NCBI GenBank assembly: GCA_021324445.1
Contig: JAJPJC010000303.1
Span: forward strand, 1 to 61,334
Direction of reading: 5' to 3'
Origin: Isosphaeraceae bacterium
GTDB taxonomy: Bacteria; Planctomycetota; Planctomycetia; Isosphaerales; Isosphaeraceae
DNA: 61,334 bases
How positions within the stretch are numbered: position 1 is the first letter of the stretch; each line of letters starts with the position of its first letter. Positions 1 to 8,541 of this stretch are shown piece after piece. The position numbers were made by a program, and so were the translations under genes. A model generated the notes under the pieces. The model was not told the DNA's origin. It made no database searches and was given only the letters and a program-made list of their open reading frames with translations.

Positions 1-114
1 AACTACCAGACCTGGACCATGGAGGACGAGGGCTCCGGGCGCGAGAACAGACCGCCGAAGCCTGAGCGTTCCCCGAAGAAGAGAGCGGGCCGACGGCGGC
101 CCCGTTCCGGGTGA
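1..114 (+). CDS. C-terminal end of an unidentified protein (partial)
   Basis: The window opens in an open frame that reads NYQTWTMEDEG and then a Lys/Arg/Pro-rich tail before a TGA at 112-114. The 37 visible residues are too few to assign a family. The charged tail would suit the end of a real protein, but chance reading cannot be excluded. The start lies outside the window. Confidence 0.35.
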   Translation, partial: NYQTWTMEDEGSGRENRPPKPERSPKKRAGRRRPRSG

Positions 115-449
115 AGAGCCTCCCTTCCCTCCCGCATCTCCCCCGCTGCCTGGTCCGGCGTCCGGGCGTTTTCCACGCTTGCCGCATCTCCGACGTCTAC
201 CCGAGGCCGGATCGCCCTTGCCGTCAACGACCTGGCGCGACCGTGGCAATCGGGTGTGGCGGAGCGCGTCGAAGCCGACCTGGGAGCGCGGCTGTCCCGG
301 CCGATCCAGGAAAGAGGGCGCGACGTGTTGCGTCGGGACCATGCCGGTAGAAACCGGCCCACGCCTCAGAGGGGGTCGAGGACCCGGCGACGCATCTCGG
401 CCTCGGACAGTTCCCCCTCCGCGCGAGCGCGCGCCTGGGGTCTGGGGCA
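115..449. other. Stretch without a convincing gene
   Basis: Several short overlapping frames are open here, none with a ribosome binding site or recognisable family. A plus-strand run around 205-350 (reading RIALAVNDLARPW, then VEADLGARL) has a protein-like composition and may be a decayed coding remnant, but I cannot name it. Confidence 0.4.
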
Positions 450-477
450 TTGACAGCGTCGCCAGATCGACTAGAAT
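450..477 (+). promoter_or_regulatory. Sigma70-type promoter of the toxin-antitoxin operon
   Basis: TTGACA at 450-455 is a perfect -35 box. TAGAAT at 472-477 is a near-consensus -10 box, 16 bases further on. A transcript starting 7-9 bases after the -10 would begin at about 484-486, on the start codon at 486, so the mRNA may be leaderless. No Shine-Dalgarno sequence precedes that ATG. Confidence 0.6.
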
Positions 478-484
478 TCTAGTC
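469..484. promoter_or_regulatory. 16-bp perfect palindrome, putative autoregulatory operator
   Basis: GACTAGAATTCTAGTC is a perfect palindrome that covers the -10 box and ends one base before the toxin start codon. Toxin-antitoxin operons are typically repressed by the antitoxin or the complex binding a palindrome over the promoter. The position fits that role; binding itself is inferred. Confidence 0.6.
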
Positions 485-485
485 T

Positions 486-809
486 ATGGCCAAGCGCCCG
501 CAATTCAGGCTGACGTTCGCGCCGGAAACGATCGAGCACCTGGACCGGATCGAGCCGAAGTACCATGGATTCCTGCGAGGTACGATCCAGGAGCAACTGA
601 CTCACACCCCGACTGAGGAGACCAGGAATCGGAAACCAATGGAGCAGCCGGCTCCGTTCGACGCCTCCTGGGAACTTCGCTGCGGGCCGAACGATCGCTT
701 TCGAGTCTTGTACGATGTGGATTCTACGTCGGGCGCGGTCTCGATCTTGGCCATTGGGATCAAGGATCGAAACCGGCTCTTGATCGGTGAAGAGGAATAC
801 GAGTCATGA
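486..809 (+). CDS. RelE/ParE-like toxin of a type II toxin-antitoxin pair
   Basis: This 107-residue protein has the size and layout of the RelE superfamily: an N-terminal helical part (FAPETIEHLDRIEPKYHGF) followed by strands (WELRCGPNDRFRVLYDV, VSILAIGIKDRNRLLIG). RelE proteins are usually ribosome-dependent mRNA endonucleases; that activity here is inferred. The toxin comes first and its end overlaps the downstream antitoxin by 4 bases (ATGA), so translation is probably coupled. A promoter and a 16-bp palindrome lie immediately upstream. The start at 486 is the ATG directly after the palindrome. It could also be a ParE-type toxin, which short sequences of this fold do not separate well. Confidence 0.75.
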   Translation: MAKRPQFRLTFAPETIEHLDRIEPKYHGFLRGTIQEQLTHTPTEETRNRKPMEQPAPFDASWELRCGPNDRFRVLYDVDSTSGAVSILAIGIKDRNRLLIGEEEYES

Positions 810-1111
810 GGATCGCCCCGCTGGCGGATGTGAAGGCCCGGCTGAGTGCCTATGTGGACGAATGTAGCGTCGAGGGGCCCATCGTGATCACTCGTAATGG
901 CAAGGCCGTCGCCGTGTTGCTGGTCCCCAACGATGACGATGACTTGGAACGCCTCCTGCTGGGGCGTTCACCGCGCTTGCAAGCGCTGCTCAACCGCTCC
1001 CGGCAGAGCATCAAGGAAGGGAGGGGCTTATCTGAGGAGGATTTCTGGAAGGCTGTGCGGAAACGAGCGCAAGAACGCCAGGCCGCGGCAGGCCGCCCCA
1101 CCAAACGTTGA
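806..1111 (+). CDS. Phd/YefM-type antitoxin
   Basis: This 101-residue protein begins MRIAPLADVKARLSAYVDE, then IVITRNGKAVAVLLVP, the usual Phd/YefM layout of an N-terminal DNA-binding fold with the conserved R-NG-PVAVLV strand. The C-terminal half (about residues 45-101) is charged and helical, as expected for the toxin-neutralising segment. It overlaps the toxin gene by 4 bases and follows it, the reverse of the common antitoxin-first order. It probably binds the palindrome at 469-484 and represses its own operon. Confidence 0.8.
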   Translation: MRIAPLADVKARLSAYVDECSVEGPIVITRNGKAVAVLLVPNDDDDLERLLLGRSPRLQALLNRSRQSIKEGRGLSEEDFWKAVRKRAQERQAAAGRPTKR

Positions 1112-1238
1112 GAGCAGAGGCCAGGCGAGAGCGATCTCGGGAGCCGAGAGTCGGGGAACGTTGACCGGAGTCGATCGCCGCGGCGGACCCACGGCCTTCG
1201 GACGCTCAAAGGGGTCTGGGACGCTCAAAGGGGTCAGA

Positions 1239-1342
1239 CCCGAATGGCACGTCCTATAGTTCTAACCTGTAAGCAATTCGCGGTCACGCCACAGAACGCC
1301 TCTGGTTTCACGGATTTATGCCCTCAGGACGTGCCATTCGGG
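1239..1342. repeat. 17-bp inverted repeat with a REP-like flank
   Basis: The arm cccgaatggcacgtcct at 1239-1255 recurs as an exact reverse complement at 1326-1342, about 70 bases apart. The left arm is preceded by two direct copies of gacgctcaaaggggtc at 1201-1235. The right arm supplies the stop codon of the decayed WD40 frame. The palindromic GGGTCAGACCC core resembles bacterial REP elements; no associated transposase is present here. Confidence 0.5.
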
Positions 1343-2419
1343 CCAGGGGCTTCGTCGCGCGGGGCCGGCCAGAGGATGACCACGGGCTTCGGGGAGTCTA
1401 CGTAGCCGGCCAGGGTCGTACCGTCGGGTGAAAACATCAGGTGGACCTCATGGTCCCCGGGCTCCTCGATCACCCCCAACTCCTGGCGCGCGGCCACGTC
1501 CCAAAACCTCACCGTGTGATCCTCCTTGCTCCGAGAAGCCAAGACTTTCCCGTCGGGCGACCAGGCGAGGCTCGTCACCTCCGCTTGATGACCCAGGAAT
1601 GTCGCTTGAACCTCTCGACTGCCGATGTCCCAGAGCCTGATTGTTGCGTCGCCCCCTCCCGTGGCCATCATCCGCCCGTCGGCGGAAAAGACCGGGCGAC
1701 AGAGCCACCCGTGCCCTGTTGGCATCGAGGGGCCAAACTTCCCCGTCAAGGGGTTTCCGAAAACCAAGCGGCCTTCAGCCCGGAGGTGGATCACGATACC
1801 GGCGCCCCTGGGCAAGAAGCTGACTCCTGGCAGCGGGTACGGCGGGAGAGAGTATCAGCGCTGCACCCCACTCTCAAGCTCCCAAAGGAGGAGGATTCCC
1901 GTCCTGGACTGCACGATATTGCATCGCGTAGTAGTGCACGCCCCGCTCGCAGCCGACGGAGAAGATCGGCACGATGTTGGTGTGGTGCAACTGCGCCGCC
2001 GCTTGGGCCTCGATCTGGAACCGCCGCAACTGCTGCGGGTCCAGGGCCGCGGCGAACGGCAGGACTTTCAGCGCCACCCGGCGGCGGAGCGAGACCTGCT
2101 CGGCCTCGAAGACGATTTCCATGCCGCCCCGGCCGATGAGGCGGAGGAGCCGGAAGTCGCCCAGGCGGGTGTCGATTGCCGGCTCGATGGCCGCGTCGGC
2201 GTCGGCCCGGCCCTCGACCTGGCTGGCCACGCGGAGCACCGACAGGCAGGCACGGAGCCGGTCGGCGATCGCCGGATGCCGAGCCGCCAGCTCCTCCGGA
2301 TCGACGGTCTCAGCGGCCTCGACCGCCGCCAGGTAGCCGTCGAGCACCGGCGCCAGTTCTGATTGCTGCGATGCCTCGGCATCGAGGCCGTTCATGGCTG
2401 CGGACCGCTCCGATCTCAT
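1324..2419 (-). pseudogene. Decayed Ser/Thr protein kinase with WD40 repeats
   Basis: The 5' part starts at 2419 and encodes a typical planctomycete kinase N-terminus, the Gly-rich loop (LIGRGGMEIVFEAEQ; the usual GMG is altered to GME), the ATP-binding Lys (VALKVLP) and the strand up to HYYAMQY near 1915. The rest of the kinase domain, with its HRD and DFG motifs, is missing and the frame runs into junk and a stop at 1874. In another frame, about 1324-1760, two WD40 units follow (GGDATIRLWDI and DHTVRFWDV). The locus has therefore lost the middle of a kinase-WD40 protein and cannot encode an active kinase. The start ATG overlaps the stop of the sigma remnant (ATGA), the normal ECF sigma-kinase arrangement. 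Confidence 0.8.
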
Positions 2420-2989
2420 GCCTGGTTCTCCAGCATCCGGTGCAACCGCTCCAGCGCCCGGGCCCAGAGCATGCGCACGGCGCCCACCGAGCGGCCCATC
2501 TTCGCGGCGATCTCCTCGAGCGGAACAGGCTCCAGAGTACGGAGGATGAAGACCTCGCGATAGTTGGGAGGGAGCTGGCTCACGGCGTCGGCCCGGAGGA
2601 CGGTCTGCTCGCGCCGCGAGGCCCGGTCGCTGGAGGATCTGGTCGCGCCAAAGGTCGTCGTCCGAGTCCGCGGCGTAGTAGAACAAGGCTTCGAGGATCT
2701 GGGGAATCGAGCAGGGCAAAGCGATCAAGAACACCCCAGGGGAATGATGGCCTGCATCGAGATGTGCGGCGAAATGGCCTGGCATCGTGCGAACGTCATG
2801 GGAGAGGACGACGAAACCGTGCTGCTCCGCCCAGAGGAGCAGTGCGGGATCGGCCATGCCGAGAGGGAGGTCCGCCTGCGCTCCGACGCAAGCGATCTCG
2901 AGCGGGAGGGCGCGGCGGGCATTGGCCCGCTCCAACGCCACCCAGAGCGGACCACGCAGGTTCTCGTCGAGGACATACCGCGAGGCCAT
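1874..2989 (-). CDS. DUF5615 PIN-like toxin domain fused to relic sequence
   Basis: Residues 1-115 match the DUF5615 (Mut7-C/PIN-like) layout: an N-terminal VLDENL acidic motif, LLLWAEQHGFVVLSHDVRTM in the middle and a C-terminal WRDQ. Such proteins are putative nuclease toxins paired with DUF433 proteins, and that partner ends 3 bases upstream. At about 2645 the expected short C-terminus is replaced. The frame stays open through an out-of-frame ECF sigma remnant and then into the in-frame N-terminus of a broken kinase, giving a 371-residue chimera. Only the first third is likely to matter; whether the chimera is made or stable is unknown. Confidence 0.55.
   Translation of the reverse strand: MASRYVLDENLRGPLWVALERANARRALPLEIACVGAQADLPLGMADPALLLWAEQHGFVVLSHDVRTMPGHFAAHLDAGHHSPGVFLIALPCSIPQILEALFYYAADSDDDLWRDQILQRPGLAARADRPPGRRREPAPSQLSRGLHPPYSGACSARGDRREDGPLGGRRAHALGPGAGAVAPDAGEPGMRSERSAAMNGLDAEASQQSELAPVLDGYLAAVEAAETVDPEELAARHPAIADRLRACLSVLRVASQVEGRADADAAIEPAIDTRLGDFRLLRLIGRGGMEIVFEAEQVSLRRRVALKVLPFAAALDPQQLRRFQIEAQAAAQLHHTNIVPIFSVGCERGVHYYAMQYRAVQDGNPPPLGA
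2416..2650 (-). pseudogene. Remnant of an ECF sigma factor (region 4 only)
   Basis: In the frame ending with TGA at 2416-2418, the minus strand reads SRREQTVLRADAVSQL, then PPNYREVFILRTLE, then EEIAAKMGRSVGAVRMLWAR. This is the C-terminal region 4 (helix-turn-helix) of an ECF sigma factor of the planctomycete kinase-linked type. Region 2 is absent; upstream of about 2650 the sequence belongs to the DUF5615 gene in a different frame. The stop overlaps the start of the broken kinase, so both halves of the ancestral operon are still recognisable. Confidence 0.8.
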
Positions 2990-2992
2990 CGG

Positions 2993-3352
2993 TTAGCCTC
3001 GTCCGGCATCCACCGTTGCCGCCCGCTGGCGGGACTCCAGCCGATTGCTCAACTCGGCCACGCTCGGGGCATGGGGGCCGGTGGCTCGGAGGTCCTCAAG
3101 CTCGTCCTGGTACTGCGCGACGTAGCGATCGACTTCATCCCGATGATCGAGGTAGAACGCGATCACCTGGCCGATCAGGGCGGGTTCCAAGGTGGGGAAC
3201 TGGCCGAGGAGCATCTCGGCCGTGTATCCCTGATTGTAAAAGTAGACGAAGTGGTAGAGCCCGATCCGGTGCCCCACCAGGCGGATCTCACCGTCGGGGT
3301 GCCCATGCAGGAAGGAGGGCAACAGCCGGAGCAGCGATTCCGGGCAGTTCAT
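2993..3352 (-). CDS. DUF433 family protein (putative antitoxin)
   Basis: This 119-residue protein has the DUF433 core: RLVGHRIGLYHFVYFYNQGYT, then an FPTLEPALIGQVIAFYLDH segment with a helix-turn-helix feel, and a charged C-terminus (HRDEVDRYVAQYQDELEDLR). DUF433 proteins are commonly encoded just before DUF5615 PIN-like proteins and are proposed antitoxins. Here the stop is 3 bases before the DUF5615 start. The partner is fused to relic sequence, so the pair may no longer work. Confidence 0.75.
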   Translation of the reverse strand: MNCPESLLRLLPSFLHGHPDGEIRLVGHRIGLYHFVYFYNQGYTAEMLLGQFPTLEPALIGQVIAFYLDHRDEVDRYVAQYQDELEDLRATGPHAPSVAELSNRLESRQRAATVDAGRG

Positions 3353-3532
3353 GCAGAATCGTCCTGGGACGGCCCTGACCCGGCCCGGTGGCTTGGGCTG
3401 ACGAAACCCTGCCGGAGGTCGGGAGGTGGCCTCATTCTCCCCAGATCATACCGCCCGATCCCGCGGCCGTCGACTCGTGAGCGGGCCCTCTCGCTGTCGC
3501 CCCATCGGGCATTCCCTGCGGCTTCACATCAA

Positions 3533-6500
3533 TCAGTCCGGCTCGATCAGTCCCGGCAGGGTGCCGATGTCGAGCGGCCGCGCGCGGTCGTCGGCGTCGG
3601 ACCCGCCGCCCTCACCTGCGCCGCCGCGGTGGGCGGCCCGCAGGAACGCGATCAGGTCGGCCATCTCCGATTTCGAGATCGTCTTCTCGAAGCCCTCGGG
3701 CATCAACGACAACCCCGTGCTGGTGATCTCGGCGACCTGGGCGCGGAGGATCGTGTCGGCTTCGCCGCCGCCGCGGCGGAGGGTCAGGCTGGTTGCGGTC
3801 TCCGCGGCGAGGATGCCCGAAAAGGTCCGCCCGTCCTGGTCGACGACCACGTACTGGACCTGGTCGGGCGGGACGCTGGCGTTCGGGTCGAGGATGTTCG
3901 CCAGCAAGGCGGCGGCGTCGCCCGAGGGTGAGCCGGTCAGGTCGGGGCCCAGCGCGAAGCCGCGGTCGCCGACCTTGTGGCAACTCTGGCACTCGCGCGC
4001 GAAGACCTGGGCTCCGCGGCCAGCGTCTCCGCGGGTCCGCAGGGCAGCGGAGTAGTCGGCGAGCACCCGGGCGCGGGAGCCCGACACCTGGCCGAAGAGG
4101 GTCTGAGCCCGCCGGGCGATCTCCGGGTCGCGGTGCTTCACCAGCGGCGCGCGATCGGACGGGTCGATCAAGGCCGGGCTGAGCCCCGCCGCGGCACCGT
4201 CCTGGATGGCGCGAAGCAGGGCCGTGGTCCACACAGTGCGGCTGAGCAGCGCCTGGATCGCCGCAGCACGGACCGCCGGCTCGAGCGCGCGCAGACGAGG
4301 CAGCAGGATCTCGGGGAGGTTGGTCGAGCGGCCCTCGGCCAGCGCGCGCACCGCGGCGACCTGCACGGCCTGCGAGTGCCGCGGCTCGATCAGCTCGACA
4401 AACACGCTGCGCGACTGGTCCGGCTCCAGCGCGCTCAGCACCGCGATCGATCTCAGTCGCGCCGGCTCGGGCGTCCGTGCGTCGAGGGCCTTCGCCCTCG
4501 CCTGCTGGGCCATGCGCGCGACCAGCGCGGCTCCGGGCTGCCTCGGATCCGGACCGATCGCCAGCGGACGGCCCGACCGCCGCGCGGCCTGAGCCAGCAC
4601 CAGGACCAACTCGTCGCGACGTGACGCGCGCCTGTCGACCCCATCCACGGCTGCCAATTCGGCGAGCACGCGGCCGACCTCGTCGGGCCGGTTCCGCGCA
4701 CCGACGACCTCCGCGAGCTGCCGGAGCAGTCCGGCAACGACCGCCGGGTCACCGGTCGATCCCGGCGGGCCAGTGCCGCTCCAGAGGTCGAGCAACAGCC
4801 GGTCGGCCGTCGCGGCGCACGCGCTGAGCACGGCGGCGCGAATCCAGCGGTTGGCGGCATCCCTGCGGAGAATCCGGGCGAGCGTGGACCCAGCCCTTGG
4901 GTCGCTGGTCTCCCCCAGCGCGAAGGCCACGCGGAACCGCACCCGGGAGTCGGAGTCATCCCCCAGGGCCAGGACCGTTTCGAGCAATCGCGGCGACCGG
5001 CCCAGCCGCCCCGCGGCGAGCTGGACCGCCTGGGCGCGCACCTCCGGTACGGTGTCCGCCAGGGAACGGACGAGGTCCTCGTCGCGCAGCGCCTTCAGGC
5101 CCTCCAGTGACCAGAGGGCGTTGACCCGTGCCGCGGGCAGGTCGCCCGCGGCCGGCTTCAGCAAGCGCCGCAACGGCTCGATCGCGGCCGGGTCCTGCCG
5201 TTCGTGGATCAGCCGGTGCGCCGTGTCGCGGTACCAGGCATCGGGACGCGACAGCGCCTCGACGAGCTCGGCTGTCGTGGCCTGACTCAGCCGCGGCGGG
5301 GGCCGGTAGCGGAACCCCCGGGGAGCGATCCGGTAGATCCGGCCCTGGTTGCGGCCACGCTTCAGGTCGAGGTGCTTGACCACGTCCAGCGGGATGTGGA
5401 TCGCCTCGATCACCTCGCGGCTCATGTCCAGGACATAGAGCGTGCCGTCCGGGGCGTTGACGAAGTTCACCGGCCGGAACCAGTTGTCCGACGAGCGGAC
5501 GAACTCGGTCGCCTGCTCGCGCGGGCCGCGGACCACCCGGAAGGTCGGCCCATCGGGGACCAGCACCTGCCGATGGACCAGGTTGTTCTGGGCATCGCCG
5601 ATGAAGGCGTTGCCATAGAACTCCGGCGGATAGGCGCTGCCGCGGTAAATCGTCACGCCGGCGCCGGCGTCGACGACATGGTGGCTGGCGCCGGAGGAGC
5701 CGGCGGAGCGCTCCCCATGGGCGATCCGGCGGCTGGAGCGGATCTGCCGCCAGCGCTCGACCGGACTGATGCGAAAGATCGGCACGGCGCTGCCGGCGAT
5801 GTTCTGGACTGCCTCGGAGACGACCAGGTAGGGATTCCGCGCCAGGTCCCGGTGGGGCAAGACCGCGTGGAACAACGGGCTGTCCTGGCTGCACAGGAAC
5901 CGGTTTCCCCAGTCGTCGAACGTGTTGCCGAACTGCCTCGAGCCGGTGATCGGCTCGAAGGCACCGGTCACCGGATCGAAGCGGAAATCGCTGTGATCAA
6001 CCGAGACCCCCGCTGCCTGAGGCTGCTCGGCCGGCCGGATCGTCCCGCCGTTGCCGCCCGATGAGCCGTAGATCCCATGGTCCAGACCCCAGGCCAGGTT
6101 GTTGACCATCGCCTGCTGATTCTGGGTGCCAAAGCCCGAGTAAACTTTCGTCCGCACGTCGGCCCGGAAATCGCCGTCGGTGTCTTTCATGTACCAGATG
6201 TCGGGCGGCGCCGCGATGAAGACGCCGTCCTTCCACGGCGCGATGCCGGCCGGCCAGAGCAGGCCGTCGGCGAAGACGGTGGCCTGGTCGAACCGGCCAT
6301 CGCCATCGGTGTCCCGCAAGAGCCGGACCGTGCCCAGCGGACGATTCCCGGGCCTGGGCTTGTACGGATAGTCGCGCATCTCGGCGACGTAGAGGTTCCC
6401 ATCGGCGTCGAAGGCCGCGGCGACCGGGCTGGCCACCATCGGCTCCGCCGCGACCAGCTCCATGCGGAAGCCGTCGACGGTCTCGAACGTCTTCAGGGCT

Positions 6501-8365
6501 TGCTCCGGCGTCAGCGCCGGCAGCGGCTGGAGGAACCGCCCGAGCTCTTCGTCGGTGTGCGTCCGCCGGCTGGGGTCGACCGCCTCGGCCGTCTCGTCCT
6601 CGATCCAGCCGCGCGGCACCCCGCCGGCCGGCAGCCCGCCCGCCCGTCGGATCCGCAGCAGGATGTCGCGCGACTTCTGGAAATAGTCCAGCACCCGCGC
6701 CTTCTCGGCAAAGCTCCGCTTGCCGTGCACGGCCATCTGCTCGTCCAGCCGCGCGACCAGGCGGTCGAGCGATTCCTGGTCGTACGGGGCCTTCTCATCG
6801 AGGTAGATATAGATAGGATTGGTATGCGCCTCGGCGTCGGGCGCACCGGACGGGGCCCTGGAAAACGCCCGCGCCGCGACCCACGAGGAGCGGCCCAGTT
6901 CGAGGGGACGTTCCAGCTCGATCCAGCGCCCACGACCGTCGCCGGACGGTACGGCTTGCTCGTGGACGACCGTGCCGTTGACGATCAGTTGCATCGCCTG
7001 GATTGGCGCGACCTCGCAGGTCGCGCGGACGCGCACCCGCAGGCGATGAGGGCCCGGTCCCATTTTGCGGATGATCCCGCCCGGCCGTTCCCCGTCCACG
7101 TCGAGCAACAGCAGCGGCCCGGTCGTGACGAAGCTCCGCCCCTGGGTCGCGCCCGCGAGCCAGGCGGCGAAATCGAACTTTTCTTTCGTGTCCACATAGG
7201 TCCGGCAATCGCTCAGCTTGCGGCAGGCGGGGTAGTCGCTGGCCCCGACGCAAGGGAAGCGATAGCCGATGTTGAGGATGTGGTACCAGTCGGCCAGCTC
7301 GATGCCGCGGTAGATGCCGAACTGGAGCAGCTCGACCGCGTCGACGTCGTGCTGGACGAAGTCGGCATAGATCGCCTGGGCATAGCCGCCGTGGGCCGAG
7401 ATGGCGAAGCCGCCGCCGTGCCTGGTCTCGCGGCCGAGGGTTCCGTAGAGCGGCCAGTTATTGGCGTTGACCTTCTGGCCTTTGAGCACCAGGTCGTCGC
7501 GCCAGAAGAGGTTGAGATGCCCATAGGTGGTGCTGCGGTACTCCTGGCCCGAGGCGATCACGGTCGTGCCGCGGCGGCGGACCGAGGCTTTGCCCAGGCC
7601 GCGGAGCTGGGGCGCGTCCAGGGCCTCCATCAGGCCGGTATACGGGCCGGCCGGCTCGTTGTAGGCCAGGACCGAGCCAAACTGGATGTCCTCGGCCTCG
7701 AGCAGGTCGAGGATCACCCGGTCGTCAGCCTCGGTCTTGCGGGGGAAGTGCAGATGCGGATCGCCCGAGTGATAGCCGAGCGCGGCCATCGGCGCGGTGC
7801 GTTGGAGGACCAGCTCGACCGGGTACGTCCGGCCGGCGGCCGTCTCGATCGTCTTCACCACCGGCCGGTACTCGAAGCCCTTCCAGGCCTCGATGCGAAC
7901 CGGCCCGGCAGGGGCGGCGACCTCGATGGTCCCGGTCGAGTAGAAGAACCGGCCCAAGTAGCGGATCGGCGCCTTCCCCTGACGGTTTCCCTTGCCGGTC
8001 TGCGGCCACTGGCCGGTCAGGCTGTAGGGGGAGAGCGCGTTCGCCTCGGGCTGGTAGAAGTTCCCATCGGGCCCGACGACGTTGAGCCGGCACGGCGTCG
8101 GCCGGCCGGTCTCGCGATCGCGGACCGTGATCCGGATCCGCGCCGTCTCCGCCCCCGAGGCCGTCCTCGCCTGGCCTGGCTGGGTGTAGCCGGGAGGCGT
8201 GAAGATCAGGGCCTCGTCGTCCGCCGCCGCGCGCCGCGCGGCGATCAGGACGGCCAGCCCGGCGGCCAGCATGATCCAGCCCGGCGGCCGGCCGCAGGGC
8301 GACCGGCCCGGGACCTTGCAGCTTCGATCGTTTCGTCTCATGATTGTCAAATAGATTGATTTCAT
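3533..8365 (-). CDS. Fusion of CehA/McbA-type PHP domain and PVC-type cytochrome c protein
   Basis: This 1610-residue secreted protein has a hydrophobic segment at about residues 28-45 (GWIMLAAGLAVLIAA). The first part, to about residue 560, resembles CehA/McbA family metallohydrolases, with the PHP-type GDPHLHF motif near residue 203. From about 630 it turns into the PVC/planctomycete membrane-bound dehydrogenase module: a beta-propeller with FDADGNLYVAEMRDYPY and repeated DTDGDG motifs, a HEAT-like helical stretch at about 1050-1450, then a cytochrome c domain with CQSCH near 1460 and the axial Met region (LMPEGFEKTISKSEMADLIA). The combination suggests periplasmic substrate hydrolysis coupled to oxidation; the substrate is unknown. 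An alternative ATG lies at 8341. Confidence 0.85.
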   Translation of the reverse strand: MKSIYLTIMRRNDRSCKVPGRSPCGRPPGWIMLAAGLAVLIAARRAAADDEALIFTPPGYTQPGQARTASGAETARIRITVRDRETGRPTPCRLNVVGPDGNFYQPEANALSPYSLTGQWPQTGKGNRQGKAPIRYLGRFFYSTGTIEVAAPAGPVRIEAWKGFEYRPVVKTIETAAGRTYPVELVLQRTAPMAALGYHSGDPHLHFPRKTEADDRVILDLLEAEDIQFGSVLAYNEPAGPYTGLMEALDAPQLRGLGKASVRRRGTTVIASGQEYRSTTYGHLNLFWRDDLVLKGQKVNANNWPLYGTLGRETRHGGGFAISAHGGYAQAIYADFVQHDVDAVELLQFGIYRGIELADWYHILNIGYRFPCVGASDYPACRKLSDCRTYVDTKEKFDFAAWLAGATQGRSFVTTGPLLLLDVDGERPGGIIRKMGPGPHRLRVRVRATCEVAPIQAMQLIVNGTVVHEQAVPSGDGRGRWIELERPLELGRSSWVAARAFSRAPSGAPDAEAHTNPIYIYLDEKAPYDQESLDRLVARLDEQMAVHGKRSFAEKARVLDYFQKSRDILLRIRRAGGLPAGGVPRGWIEDETAEAVDPSRRTHTDEELGRFLQPLPALTPEQALKTFETVDGFRMELVAAEPMVASPVAAAFDADGNLYVAEMRDYPYKPRPGNRPLGTVRLLRDTDGDGRFDQATVFADGLLWPAGIAPWKDGVFIAAPPDIWYMKDTDGDFRADVRTKVYSGFGTQNQQAMVNNLAWGLDHGIYGSSGGNGGTIRPAEQPQAAGVSVDHSDFRFDPVTGAFEPITGSRQFGNTFDDWGNRFLCSQDSPLFHAVLPHRDLARNPYLVVSEAVQNIAGSAVPIFRISPVERWRQIRSSRRIAHGERSAGSSGASHHVVDAGAGVTIYRGSAYPPEFYGNAFIGDAQNNLVHRQVLVPDGPTFRVVRGPREQATEFVRSSDNWFRPVNFVNAPDGTLYVLDMSREVIEAIHIPLDVVKHLDLKRGRNQGRIYRIAPRGFRYRPPPRLSQATTAELVEALSRPDAWYRDTAHRLIHERQDPAAIEPLRRLLKPAAGDLPAARVNALWSLEGLKALRDEDLVRSLADTVPEVRAQAVQLAAGRLGRSPRLLETVLALGDDSDSRVRFRVAFALGETSDPRAGSTLARILRRDAANRWIRAAVLSACAATADRLLLDLWSGTGPPGSTGDPAVVAGLLRQLAEVVGARNRPDEVGRVLAELAAVDGVDRRASRRDELVLVLAQAARRSGRPLAIGPDPRQPGAALVARMAQQARAKALDARTPEPARLRSIAVLSALEPDQSRSVFVELIEPRHSQAVQVAAVRALAEGRSTNLPEILLPRLRALEPAVRAAAIQALLSRTVWTTALLRAIQDGAAAGLSPALIDPSDRAPLVKHRDPEIARRAQTLFGQVSGSRARVLADYSAALRTRGDAGRGAQVFARECQSCHKVGDRGFALGPDLTGSPSGDAAALLANILDPNASVPPDQVQYVVVDQDGRTFSGILAAETATSLTLRRGGGEADTILRAQVAEITSTGLSLMPEGFEKTISKSEMADLIAFLRAAHRGGAGEGGGSDADDRARPLDIGTLPGLIEPD

Positions 8366-8460
8366 CTTGGTGAGTCACCCGGTTTTGGTCCGCCGGTCCA
8401 TTCTCCACCCTTGGCGCGGACGGCTCAAGGCACATAAGGTCTTATTACGCCGGCAAGGAA

Positions 8461-8541
8461 GTAGGTCGGGCTTTAGCCTGACACGGAATCGAATCGGGCC
8501 AAGAACCGGCCCCCATCCTGTCAGGCTAAAGCCTGACCTAC
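8461..8541. repeat. Inverted repeat with 22-bp arms in a divergent intergenic region
   Basis: The arm gtaggtcgggctttagcctg (plus ac) at 8461-8482 pairs with 8520-8541, with a single mismatch that would be a G-U pair in RNA. The arms enclose 37 bases. The right arm ends next to the ATG of the gene at 8542, and the region lies between two divergent genes, so it is not a convergent-type terminator. It looks like a member of a dispersed palindromic (REP/MITE-like) family. Confidence 0.7.

Noticed and set aside
256..453. 65-codon plus-strand frame near the left edge
   Set aside because: The run AERVEADLGARLSRPIQE is protein-like, but the rest is Arg/Ser-rich, with no start context and no family; treated only as a possible remnant.
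6077..8359. Long plus-strand open frame (760 codons) opposite the PHP-cytochrome gene
   Set aside because: It is antisense to a gene with clear domain motifs. Its residues are biased by high-GC codon structure and show no family; similar long antisense frames oppose carB, ugd, the formate dehydrogenase and the peptidase gene.
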